This document shows positions 1 through 7,191 of a stretch of DNA of 10,842 nt, one piece after another. The position numbers and the translations under genes were made by a program. The stretch is from Spirochaetaceae bacterium. Its GTDB lineage: Bacteria; Spirochaetota; Spirochaetia; UBA9216. The stretch lies in assembly GCA_028527945.1 (NCBI GenBank), contig JAQQAK010000263.1, forward strand, positions 1 through 10,842, in the 5' to 3' direction. Under the pieces are notes generated by a model. It was given only the letters and a program-made list of their open reading frames with translations. It ran no database searches and was not told where the DNA came from. How positions within the stretch are numbered: position 1 is the stretch's first letter; every line of letters starts with the position of its first letter.

Positions 1-231
1 AATTCTCCAGGATTCATAGACAACATTCTTAATTCAGGAAATATTGATATAAGCTCTGTAATAATGGAAAAAGTTTCTGAAATTATACAAAACCGATTGG
101 ACATTCTAACACCAGCAATGGTAAAAGAAATTGTTCAGGAAATGATTCAGAAACACCTTGGATGGTTAGTTGTCTGGGGAGGCGTTTTTGGTGGGCTTAT
201 TGGCCTTGTAATGAGTTTTATTCAAATATAG
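1..231 (+). CDS. DUF445 family membrane protein, C-terminal fragment
   Basis: Only the last 76 codons are in the window; the gene begins to the left of base 1 in frame 1 and stops at TAG 229-231. The visible part has an amphipathic helical stretch (IMEKVSEIIQNRLDILTPAM, then VKEIVQEMIQKHLGWLVVWG). It ends in a glycine-rich hydrophobic segment, GGVFGGLIGLVMSFIQI. This ending, a conserved HLGWLVVWG followed by a GG(L/V)IGL membrane helix at the extreme C-terminus, is what I recognise from the DUF445 (YheB/YjiN-like) family, integral membrane proteins of unknown role. The family call rests on this tail alone. The gene is convergent with the enoate-reductase operon and shares a terminator with it. 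Confidence 0.7.
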   Translation, partial: NSPGFIDNILNSGNIDISSVIMEKVSEIIQNRLDILTPAMVKEIVQEMIQKHLGWLVVWGGVFGGLIGLVMSFIQI

Positions 232-265
232 AAAAAGGCTCGCTATAGTATAGCGAACCTTTTTT
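232..265. terminator. bidirectional Rho-independent terminator
   Basis: A hairpin starts one base after the DUF445 stop codon. Arms TCGCTAT (240-246) and ATAGCGA (250-256) are flanked by AAAAAGG (232-238) and CCTTTTTT (258-265), which extend the stem after one mismatch. The T run on the right serves plus-strand transcripts. The complementary A run on the left gives a U tract to minus-strand transcripts from the convergent operon ending at 294. Confidence 0.85.
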
Positions 266-293
266 AAGTTTTAAGCATTTGATTCAGGAAAAA

Positions 294-2561
294 TCAGATG
301 CTTATTCCTATCTGATAAGCAGCCTTTGTTGCCTCAAAAACCCGTCCGGGGCGTGCAGAGTCTCCAATATTATACAATTCAGGCGCAGCTGTAATATTCT
401 GACACTCATAATAAAATGAATCATCAGGAACAGAACCGGCGGCAAGAACAATAATATCAGCAGGAATTTCAATCTCCTCAATTTCTGTCTTTATATCCTT
501 TTCAAATGGATTTTCAACATTTTCAGGGAGTATAGGAGTCCATGTTATATATGGATCTGGAACAGTTTTGGATTTATTCTTTGATATTATCGCAGTTCCG
601 TCCTTTACCTCTTTAAGACTTGTACAGTTGTGAAGCGGAACCCCGAACTCTTCAAGATAATGTATTAAAAATCCTCTGTTAGCGGTACATACTCCATCCA
701 TAATTTTTGGAAGCATCTCAACAAGCTGAACATCAATATTAAGCTCATGCTTTAAATAATAAGCAGTTTCACAGCCAACAACACCACCTCCGACAACTAT
801 AGCACTCTTTGCGTCTTTCGCAATTGCAGGATTTTTTAAAAGATCAATACCAAAAAGAACATGTTCAGAATCTATTCCCTTAACCGGAGGTTTATTCTGC
901 TTTGTACCTGTAGAAACTGCAATAACATCCCAGCCCTCAGCCTTTAACTGTTCCGGACTAACATTAGTATTAAGTTTTAACTCAAGGTTATACTCAGCAG
1001 AAACAATTTCTATTTGCTTCTTCATGTAATTGAGATAATTAATAATATCAAACTTTATCTTGGGACGAGATCCGGGATAAAGAAGACCGCCAATCCTGTC
1101 ACTCTTCTCAAAAAGTGTGACATTGTGGCCTCGGCGAGCAGCTGTAAGAGCGGTCATAACTCCTGAAGGACCAGCTCCTATAACAGCAACCTTCTTTGCC
1201 TTTGCAGCTTGGCAAAGTTCTGAACCATTATAAACATCTTCAAAACCTGTAACAGGATTTACAGCACACTGCGGATGTCCACCCTCTACAAATTCGTTTA
1301 CGCACCCTTCCTGATCTCCAATACACGCAATAATCTCATCTACCTTACCGGAAAAAGCTTTTTTAGGCCAATCAGGATCAGCTAAAAGAGGTCGGCCAAG
1401 CATTATCATATCACACTGACCATCTCTTATAGCTTTCTCAGCCAGATCAGGATATCCAAGTTTACCGACACCAACAATTGGAACATCTATTCCAGCATTA
1501 GATGTGATTTTATTTTCAGCAAAATACTCTTTAACAATTTGACTTACTTCAAGAAAACATCCCGGAGGCATTGGTCCTGGAGGATGAGGAAGCCACCAAT
1601 TATCATAGCAGCCAAGATCAACATCAAAGATATCAACACCTGCTGCAACCAAATCTTTCATATAATCAAGAGTCATCTCTGCAGTTCTCTCATTTTGAAA
1701 TTTCTTAAGAGACTTAACACTTTTCATCTTATCCCTATAGGTTTCATTCAGAACAAGAGAAAGGTCTATTCTATACATAACAGGATAATTTTTACCGGTA
1801 CGACGTCTTATCTCTTTTACCATTTCAATTCCAAAAGCCTTCCAATCAGAAAACTTACCAATTTTTCTTCTATTAAAAGCCGGATTTGTCATCTGCTCAA
1901 GAAAATACCCCTCATGACCATGAAGATATACACCATCTATTGTTGCAGCCTTAGCGTCTGCTGCTGCCTGACCAGCATTTTTAATAATCTTCCATGCCCC
2001 TCTATTAGAAATGGGCTTACATGGAATTGCAGGGATATAAAAATTAGGATTCCAGGATGCTGAAACTGGAAGCTTATGTTTATTTATCAAGCATTCTGGA
2101 GAGCCAACCCTTCCTAGCCCTGGAGTAAGCTGAATAAAAAAAGCAGAACCATAACCATGACATTTTTCAGCAATATCACGCCATCCCGCAAAAACTGATC
2201 GACTTTTATCTATTCTTGGAAAATATGATCTATCACCAAGTTCTGTAACAGTATTATCAATTTCCTGACTAATAGGAACCAGACCAGATGTGATAAGGCC
2301 GACACCACCCTCTGCTCTTCTAGTGAAATACTGAACCATTTTAGCAGCAGGACGTCCAGTCTCTTCGCTCATACTAATATTACCCATAGGCGCCATTACA
2401 AGACGGTTTTTAACCTTTAGCCTATTAATCTGCACAGGTGAAAACATTGATGTATACGGATAAAGCTTTGCGCTCATTTCTCCGCTTTCCAGCAGTTTTT
2501 CATCTTCATACCAGGTGCCAAAACTATCAACAAGTTTTTTTACTCTTTCCTGATAATTCAT
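294..2561 (-). CDS. enoate-reductase-like NADH:flavin oxidoreductase (OYE / 2,4-dienoyl-CoA reductase family)
   Basis: This 755-residue cytoplasmic enzyme combines an FMN TIM barrel, an Fe-S site and an FAD/NAD(P) module, the arrangement of 2,4-dienoyl-CoA reductase, 2-enoate reductases and the bile-acid enzymes BaiCD/BaiH. The barrel runs from about 38 to 400 (NRLVMAPMGN at 52; QLTPGLGR at 144; HGHEGYFLEQ at 214; GVGKLGYPDLAE near 364; LGRPLLADPDWP at 388). Cluster residues are C413, C420 and C432, but the expected second Cys is D416. Rossmann motifs are VIGAGPSG (460) and VVGGGVVG (589), and NIGDSARPG (731) is near the end. QLTxGxGR and HEGY resemble enoate reductases more than FadH. The protein is longer than the usual 640-680 residues: it has about 35 extra N-terminal residues, extra sequence near 270-300, and a Pro/Glu-rich insert near 665-700. 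A ribosome site GGAGGAG lies just upstream, inside the end of the DUF126 gene, with two bases between its stop and this ATG. The substrate is unknown. Confidence 0.88.
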   Translation of the reverse strand: MNYQERVKKLVDSFGTWYEDEKLLESGEMSAKLYPYTSMFSPVQINRLKVKNRLVMAPMGNISMSEETGRPAAKMVQYFTRRAEGGVGLITSGLVPISQEIDNTVTELGDRSYFPRIDKSRSVFAGWRDIAEKCHGYGSAFFIQLTPGLGRVGSPECLINKHKLPVSASWNPNFYIPAIPCKPISNRGAWKIIKNAGQAAADAKAATIDGVYLHGHEGYFLEQMTNPAFNRRKIGKFSDWKAFGIEMVKEIRRRTGKNYPVMYRIDLSLVLNETYRDKMKSVKSLKKFQNERTAEMTLDYMKDLVAAGVDIFDVDLGCYDNWWLPHPPGPMPPGCFLEVSQIVKEYFAENKITSNAGIDVPIVGVGKLGYPDLAEKAIRDGQCDMIMLGRPLLADPDWPKKAFSGKVDEIIACIGDQEGCVNEFVEGGHPQCAVNPVTGFEDVYNGSELCQAAKAKKVAVIGAGPSGVMTALTAARRGHNVTLFEKSDRIGGLLYPGSRPKIKFDIINYLNYMKKQIEIVSAEYNLELKLNTNVSPEQLKAEGWDVIAVSTGTKQNKPPVKGIDSEHVLFGIDLLKNPAIAKDAKSAIVVGGGVVGCETAYYLKHELNIDVQLVEMLPKIMDGVCTANRGFLIHYLEEFGVPLHNCTSLKEVKDGTAIISKNKSKTVPDPYITWTPILPENVENPFEKDIKTEIEEIEIPADIIVLAAGSVPDDSFYYECQNITAAPELYNIGDSARPGRVFEATKAAYQIGISI

Positions 2562-2563
2562 TA

Positions 2564-3010
2564 CTATTTACTCTCCTCCAAAATTATAGTGCCATCTTTC
2601 TGAATCTCAATTTCCATTCCATCCTTTACAGATTCAAGAAAGTCTTCTCCAAGTTTATCAACTGTTATTATCCGGTGCCCGTTCCATATATCAGCGAGCA
2701 AAACTCCACTAACCGCGAGAGAATCTATCTCTTCAGAAAAAAGCATGGCAGCTGGAGCACTCCCCATTTCCGCAACAGTCTGCAAAACCATCCCACCGGT
2801 AGTAGAACCTATTGTTTTAGGCAAACAAAGAACTTTTCCTGTTATATTTTTATTATAAAGCTCAGCATTATTTTGATCCGCGCAGATAACTTCTTTCTTA
2901 TTAGCCATTACCGATTTTTGACATGAAGCAAGAATATTAAATCCTTGCTTTGAGACAATAGCCTGCCCCTTGAGATCTCCCTCAAGAATTACACGTCCAT
3001 TAAATTCCAT
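2564..3010 (-). CDS. aconitase X swivel (small) subunit, DUF126
   Basis: This 148-residue protein matches the DUF126 swivel domain, which pairs with the aconitase X catalytic subunit to complete the active site of an Fe-S hydro-lyase. Visible features are FNGRVILEGDLKGQAIVS at the N-terminus, PKTIGSTTGGMVLQ at 64-77 (the position of the family's glycine/serine active-site loop), GSAPAAMLFSEEIDSLAVSG at 83-102, and a C-terminal GMEIEIQKDGTIIL. The loop reads GSTTGG, not the GRGSCSGS-type form I associate with characterised bacterial enzymes. This suggests a distinct subgroup and perhaps a different substrate. The frame stays open upstream to 3100, but AAGGAG lies nine bases before the ATG at 3010, and family similarity starts there. 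The catalytic subunit gene lies 103 bases upstream, and the reductase gene follows after two bases. Confidence 0.88.
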   Translation of the reverse strand: MEFNGRVILEGDLKGQAIVSKQGFNILASCQKSVMANKKEVICADQNNAELYNKNITGKVLCLPKTIGSTTGGMVLQTVAEMGSAPAAMLFSEEIDSLAVSGVLLADIWNGHRIITVDKLGEDFLESVKDGMEIEIQKDGTIILEESK

Positions 3011-3036
3011 ATTCTGTTTCTCCTTAAAAAACCTAC

Positions 3037-3052
3037 CCGCCATAGATGGCGG
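3037..3052. repeat. GC-rich inverted repeat in the acnX-DUF126 spacer
   Basis: CCGCCAT (3037-3043) and ATGGCGG (3046-3052) are perfect inverted arms around AG in an otherwise AT-rich spacer. The element lies about 25 bases upstream of the DUF126 ribosome site. It could be an mRNA hairpin (five base pairs with a six-base loop) that sets the ratio of the two subunits or protects a processed end. There is no T run, so a terminator is unlikely. Confidence 0.45.
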
Positions 3053-3113
3053 AATTTCGAAAGAAAGCTTGCAATAGCAAACTTCAAAATGATAGAGCAC
3101 ATAAAGTTTTTTA

Positions 3114-4403
3114 TCATTCCTTCATTGTAATAGTCTCGATAATTTCATCGTCAGTCATATATCTACAAGTTGTATAGGTTCTAAGCTTGTTTGAATTAGT
3201 TATAATAGGCTTTTTACTGCAAAGAGGGTTATTCATATACATAAGTGGACAGATAGAGCTAATCTTTACACCAGTAGCAAGTAAACGTTTATGGAGCACT
3301 GTATCAGCTTCAAGTTTCTCTACAACTTCTGGAGCAGATGTCATAATAGTTTTTACACCAACTTGAGAGAGCCCAGAAGCCTTTAGGCCGGCCTCTATAT
3401 TAGCTGTCCATTTCTTTATCTGATTATATGACAGATGAGGACATCCGATAAAACACCGTTCAGCTTTAGCGTCCTTATTTTTCCACATAACAGGATATCC
3501 AGCTTTTATTCGCTCAAGCTCTGCATCATCAATTACATAGGTCTTGTAATCATCTCGAAGAAGAGAATCGCCCTCTTTAGCCGCTTCAGGAGTAAGATTC
3601 TCTACATGAAAAAGTCCTACAGCGCCATTAGACGCAGAAGCTGCCCCCATATCCTTAAAATAATCCTTTGCATCAGCATTAAGCTCCTTACCAAGAAACT
3701 TATCAAGGCCTTTAATATATGGAACCTCTTCTATTACCTTCATTCCGATAGCAGAGCCGAGTATCTGAGCCTCAGGAATTTTACTGGTTTTAATATCAAT
3801 CAACCAATGAGCTTTTCGACCTTCATCTGTAAGAAAACCGAAAACAGGAGTCTTTCCAGTAATTCCGGATAGCAGTTCTAAAACTCCAGAATTACGGTTA
3901 GTTCTAGCGCCAAGAACAGAATTGGCATAAACAACAGCTGAAGATTCTGCCCAGGCAATAACACTGCCTTCAGAAGGAACATTTCCAACCTCATCAAGGT
4001 AACAGGCACAAGTAAAAGCTTTTTCTGATTTCAAACCAACAGCTTTTAATTGTTTTTCATATTCAGCCTGCTTACCGTACATAACTTTACTGAACACAAT
4101 TTTTTCGATAGGTGAACATTTAACATTTTTATAATCCACAGGACGAGGATCCACTGTAAATGGATAATCTGTTTTAAGCCCAGCCTCTATTAATTCCTGC
4201 ATAAGAGAGAACACCGGTTTTAAAATTGGTATTCCGAACGATGTGACAAGATGAACCGGCTGTTTTACGTCAGCAAGTCTCTGAGCACCAAAGACTTCTC
4301 CATATCTCACAACTGATTCCAACGCTTTTCGAAGGGTTTCTCCCCCGCTTCCATCAAGAATTTTCTTTTCTTCTTCTGTAAGCTCCATTCTGTAATCCGC
4401 CAA
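3114..4403 (-). CDS. aconitase X catalytic (large) subunit
   Basis: This 429-residue protein is the catalytic subunit of the two-subunit form of aconitase X (DUF521), an Fe-S hydro-lyase. Known members are cis-3-hydroxy-L-proline dehydratase in bacteria and phosphomevalonate dehydratase in archaea. Family signatures are AWAESSAVVYANSVLGARTN at 150-169, CFIGCPHLS at 317-325, SSICP at 382-386 and TNSNKLR at 402-408. Candidate cluster cysteines are C132 or C134 (TCACY), C321 and C385. I chose TTG at 4403 as the start because GGAGG lies seven bases upstream and MADYRMELTEEEKKILDG fits the family's N-terminus. ATG 4388 is five codons inside, and ATG 4478 would add a non-family extension with no ribosome site. 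I see no convincing promoter in the 126 bases upstream and no terminator after the preceding gene, so co-transcription with it is possible. The exact reaction is not determined by sequence. Confidence 0.88.
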   Translation of the reverse strand: MADYRMELTEEEKKILDGSGGETLRKALESVVRYGEVFGAQRLADVKQPVHLVTSFGIPILKPVFSLMQELIEAGLKTDYPFTVDPRPVDYKNVKCSPIEKIVFSKVMYGKQAEYEKQLKAVGLKSEKAFTCACYLDEVGNVPSEGSVIAWAESSAVVYANSVLGARTNRNSGVLELLSGITGKTPVFGFLTDEGRKAHWLIDIKTSKIPEAQILGSAIGMKVIEEVPYIKGLDKFLGKELNADAKDYFKDMGAASASNGAVGLFHVENLTPEAAKEGDSLLRDDYKTYVIDDAELERIKAGYPVMWKNKDAKAERCFIGCPHLSYNQIKKWTANIEAGLKASGLSQVGVKTIMTSAPEVVEKLEADTVLHKRLLATGVKISSICPLMYMNNPLCSKKPIITNSNKLRTYTTCRYMTDDEIIETITMKE

Positions 4404-4529
4404 GATTACTCCTCCATTTATTTCTCTATATTCACTATCAGCATAAAATCCTGGTTCCATACACAATACCAACAGCACCGCTATATTAACATATGATTGA
4501 GTAAATTGGAGAATTAATTAAATAAATTT

Positions 4530-5117
4530 TTAACGAGAAAAGAATGATTTAATCTTTGATGGTAAATTAGCTTTTTGCTTTTCAGAACCTTTTTCTGACT
4601 CTATTTCTATACCAGAACTTGCAAAATCATCAGTAGAAGAATCTGTACTTAAACTAGAATCAGCCCAGCCCGTGCCTACAGAAGAAACAACTCTATTTGT
4701 AAATGGAATGGTTCCATCAAGGCTTCGCCCAAGCTCATCTTCACATTCTTTTAAAACAATATGCCAGGCCGGCGCAAAACCGGGAGCACGTACAGACATT
4801 TTTTCAATAGCAGATTGATAGACTCGAAGCTGAAGTTTCTCACGGCGACCTACCTTTGATGACAGGTTTTGAATAGACAAATTTAAATTATCATTTTTCT
4901 TTTGAAGAGCCTCAATTTCTTTTTTATATCCATTTATAGAAGAGGCTTCAAGCTCTATCCTGTTGGTAAGACTAAGACGAAGTTCTTTAATCTCCCGCCG
5001 GCTTCTCGATTTTATAACCAATATCCTTATTAATAAAATAATGAACGCGAGAATAAATCCGGCAAGAAAAGCATAGATTATATTCTGATCTATAGGACCG
5101 ACTTCAAAAACAGGCAT
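4530..5117 (-). CDS. membrane-anchored coiled-coil protein of unknown function
   Basis: I do not recognise this 195-residue protein. A short N-terminus (MPVFEVGPIDQN) leads into one membrane helix at about 12-35 (IIYAFLAGFILAFIILLIRI), then KSRSRR, whose positive charge suggests that the rest is cytoplasmic. A charged heptad-like segment at about 38-105 looks like a coiled coil. A more conserved-looking block, APGFAPAWHIVLKECEDELG at 111-130, precedes a Ser/Asp-rich low-complexity tail (145-180) and a basic end (KIKSFFSR). I chose ATG 5117: AAGGAG lies upstream, though at a long 12-base spacing, and the candidate promoter would start RNA near 5154. The ATG at 5162 has no ribosome site, and the one at 5213 is inside the thrS terminator. 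The helix, coiled coil and flexible tail suggest a scaffold or membrane-tethering role, which is inference only. Confidence 0.7.
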   Translation of the reverse strand: MPVFEVGPIDQNIIYAFLAGFILAFIILLIRILVIKSRSRREIKELRLSLTNRIELEASSINGYKKEIEALQKKNDNLNLSIQNLSSKVGRREKLQLRVYQSAIEKMSVRAPGFAPAWHIVLKECEDELGRSLDGTIPFTNRVVSSVGTGWADSSLSTDSSTDDFASSGIEIESEKGSEKQKANLPSKIKSFFSR

Positions 5118-5160
5118 AACCGCATCAGACTCCTTCAACAAAGATGTGAGTAATTTTATC

Positions 5161-5188
5161 ATAATAGTTTGGAAACGACAGCATACAA
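5161..5188 (-). promoter_or_regulatory. candidate promoter of the coiled-coil protein gene
   Basis: On the minus strand, TTGTAT (5183-5188) is followed after 16 bases by TATTAT (5161-5166), just past the T run of the second thrS terminator. The -10 box is good and the -35 box is weak. RNA would start near 5154, which fits translation from ATG 5117. Confidence 0.35.
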
Positions 5189-5189
5189 A

Positions 5190-5226
5190 AACAAAAAAGA
5201 CTGAATCCTGCATAGATTCAGCCTTT
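5190..5226 (-). terminator. second thrS terminator
   Basis: Arms CTGAATC (5201-5207) and GATTCAG (5215-5221) enclose a seven-base loop. A G-T wobble and A:T pairs extend the stem on the minus strand, and a long T-rich run (5189-5200 read on the minus strand) follows. It backs up the stronger hairpin 20 bases before it. Confidence 0.8.
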
Positions 5227-5235
5227 TCTATTACT

Positions 5236-5273
5236 AAAAAGCCGATTTTAAAACAAGATAGCTTTAAAATCGG
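5236..5273 (-). terminator. first thrS terminator
   Basis: An 11-base-pair perfect stem (5242-5252 with 5263-5273; arm CCGATTTTAAA) has a ten-base loop. Read on the minus strand it is followed by CTTTTTAG. It begins 18 bases after the thrS stop codon. Confidence 0.85.
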
Positions 5274-5291
5274 TCAAATACAAATAAGAGC

Positions 5292-7043
5292 CTATATCTC
5301 TTCTTTGTTTTCAATCTTGTCTTTTATCATTGAGAGAAAATCCGCAAAAGCGACTCCATTTGTCTGTTTTCCGGTTCGAAGTCTTACAGAGACAGCGCCT
5401 TCAGCTTCTTCTTTTTCACCAAGAATAAGCATGTAAGGTATTTTCTGATTTTGAGCGTTTCTGATTTTAGCATTCATCCTTGCATCAGAAAGATCAAGAT
5501 CAACCCTGAGGCCTTCTGCCTTGAGATCTGCTGCAATTTTTTTTGCGTAATCATCAAAAGCCTGAGCAACAGGGATAACACACACCTGAGAAGGAGAAAG
5601 CCATACGGGGAACGCTCCTCCGTAATTTTCAAGAAGCACACCAAAAAATCTTTCAATTGAACCAAGAAGAGCACGGTGTACAACATATGGCTGCTTTTCC
5701 TTACCGTCCTGATCAACAAAGGTCATTTTGAATCTCTCAGGTAAATTAAAATCAAACTGTATGGTAGAAAGCTGCCAATCTCGCCCCATTGCGTCTTTTA
5801 CCTTAAGATCAATCTTTGGACCGTAGAATGCTCCGCCGCCCTCATCTATATCGTATTCAAGCCCTTGTGCCTCAATTGCCTTTCTGAGAGACTCTGTAGC
5901 AGCATCCCACTTGGACTGCTCACCTACACTCTTGCCGCCGAGAGGTTTTGTTGAAAGATATGCCTTAAATTCCTTAAAACCGAATGATCTGAGCATAAAA
6001 AGAGAGAATCTAAGTGTTTCAGCAATCTCTCCTTCCATCTGATCCGGAGTACAGATGATGTGGGCATCATCCTGAGTAAATCCCCGGACACGCATTAGTC
6101 CATGCAGAACACCTGATTTCTCATATCGATAAACTGTCCCAAGCTCAGCCCATCTGCAAGGTAGCTCACGGTAAGATCTCTTTGAGTTATTATAGATCAT
6201 AATATGAAATGGACAATTCATTGGCTTTGCATAATAATTGCTTGCATCCATCTCCATAGGATTAAACATTCCTTCCTTGTAAAAATCCAGATGGCCAGAA
6301 GTTTCCCAAAGCCATGATTTCCCTACATGAGGAGTATAAACCATCTCATATCCATTCTTGTAATGCTCTTTTCGCCAAAAATCTTCTATCGCAAGACGAA
6401 TTCTTGCGCCCTTGGGATGCCAGTAAACAAGTCCAGGGCCGGCTTCTTCGTGAAGGCTGAACAGATCGAGCTCTTTACCAAGCTTTCGGTGATCTCGTTT
6501 TTCCATCTCTTCAAGGTGCTGAAGGTGAAGCCTTAAATCTTTTGGATTAGTCCATGCAGTTCCGTATATACGCTGAAGCATTGGGCGGCTCTCATCACCT
6601 CTCCAGTACGCACCAGCAACATTAAGAAGTTTAAATGCCTGAGGATTTATTTTGCCGGTATTCTCTACATGAGGACCGCGGCAGAGATCTGTAAAACCGC
6701 CCTGATTATAGGTTGTAATAACTTCACCATCGGGCAAATCGTTTATGAGTTCAACCTTATAAGGCTGATCTTTAAACATTTCAAGAGCTTCTTCTTTTGT
6801 CACTTCTTTTCGAACAAAATCTTTTCCAGCCTTGATTATATTTTTCATTCCCTCGCTTATCTCTTCAAGATCTTCAGGGGTTAAAGAACGAGGTAAATCA
6901 AAATCATAATAAAAACCATTTTCTATTGATGGACCAATTGCAATTTTTGCTTCAGGAAACTTTTCAAGTACTGCTTCGGCCATAACATGCGCAGTCGAAT
7001 GCCTGATTAGATCCAATTTTTCTTTCTTCTTGTCATCACTCAT
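5292..7043 (-). CDS. thrS: threonyl-tRNA synthetase
   Basis: This 583-residue class II synthetase attaches threonine to tRNA-Thr and edits Ser-tRNA-Thr. The protein starts directly at the editing domain: RHSTAHV (14-20) and DLCRGPH (119-125) supply H15, H19, C121 and H125 of the HxxxH and CxxxH editing motifs. Catalytic zinc ligands are C277 (MNCPFH), H328 (DDAHI) and H456 (VVHRA). Motif 2 is in the RYEKSG...RVRGFTQDD region (306-326), and motif 3 includes GSIERFFGVLLE (461-472). The anticodon-binding domain covers about 480-575. The N-terminal TGS domain of about 60 residues, present in the 642-residue E. coli enzyme, is absent. GGAGG lies six bases before ATG 7043, so this is the true start and no TGS exon has been missed. 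It is monocistronic, controlled by a T-box leader and closed by two terminators. Confidence 0.97.
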   Translation of the reverse strand: MSDDKKKEKLDLIRHSTAHVMAEAVLEKFPEAKIAIGPSIENGFYYDFDLPRSLTPEDLEEISEGMKNIIKAGKDFVRKEVTKEEALEMFKDQPYKVELINDLPDGEVITTYNQGGFTDLCRGPHVENTGKINPQAFKLLNVAGAYWRGDESRPMLQRIYGTAWTNPKDLRLHLQHLEEMEKRDHRKLGKELDLFSLHEEAGPGLVYWHPKGARIRLAIEDFWRKEHYKNGYEMVYTPHVGKSWLWETSGHLDFYKEGMFNPMEMDASNYYAKPMNCPFHIMIYNNSKRSYRELPCRWAELGTVYRYEKSGVLHGLMRVRGFTQDDAHIICTPDQMEGEIAETLRFSLFMLRSFGFKEFKAYLSTKPLGGKSVGEQSKWDAATESLRKAIEAQGLEYDIDEGGGAFYGPKIDLKVKDAMGRDWQLSTIQFDFNLPERFKMTFVDQDGKEKQPYVVHRALLGSIERFFGVLLENYGGAFPVWLSPSQVCVIPVAQAFDDYAKKIAADLKAEGLRVDLDLSDARMNAKIRNAQNQKIPYMLILGEKEEAEGAVSVRLRTGKQTNGVAFADFLSMIKDKIENKEEI

Positions 7044-7092
7044 ATTTATCCTCCTACTTACTTTAGAAATCACTTTAAGATTTACTAAAAGC

Positions 7093-7123
7093 AGTATATC
7101 TAATGAATATTTTTTGAATTCAA
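7093..7123 (-). promoter_or_regulatory. weak candidate internal promoter between T-box terminator and thrS
   Basis: On the minus strand TTGAAT (7118-7123) is followed after 19 bases by TATACT (7093-7098). The spacing is long. If it works, it would give T-box-independent basal thrS transcription starting near 7086. Confidence 0.2.
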
Positions 7124-7131
7124 CCAGACAC

Positions 7132-7191
7132 AAAAAAAGCTTTTATGCCTGCCATCCTTACATCATTGTAAGGACGAAAAACATAAAAGCT
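7132..7191 (-). terminator. T-box-controlled terminator hairpin
   Basis: Outer arms AGCTTTTATG (7138-7147) and CATAAAAGCT (7182-7191) and inner arms TCCTTACA (7155-7162) and TGTAAGGA (7167-7174) form a two-part stem. On the minus strand it is followed by seven T (7132-7138). It lies between the T-box element and thrS, where the leader's terminator is expected. Confidence 0.9.

Noticed and set aside
275..301. Inverted repeat GCATTTGAT/ATCAGATGC over the reductase stop codon as a separate terminator
   Set aside because: It has one mismatch and no T run on either side; the hairpin at 232-265 explains termination better.
1539..2063. 174-codon open frame on the plus strand
   Set aside because: It lies wholly inside the enoate-reductase gene on the other strand; its translation is rich in Ile, Cys and Lys without any domain, and it has no ribosome site.
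3435..3872. 145-codon open frame on the plus strand
   Set aside because: It is antisense to the aconitase X gene, whose motifs across this region are clear, and its product has no recognisable features.
4404..4478. Longer start for the aconitase X subunit at ATG 4478
   Set aside because: It has no ribosome site and would add sequence unlike the family; TTG 4403 has GGAGG at a good distance.
5163..5213. Longer start for the coiled-coil protein at ATG 5213
   Set aside because: This ATG lies in the loop of the thrS terminator hairpin, upstream of the likely transcription start.
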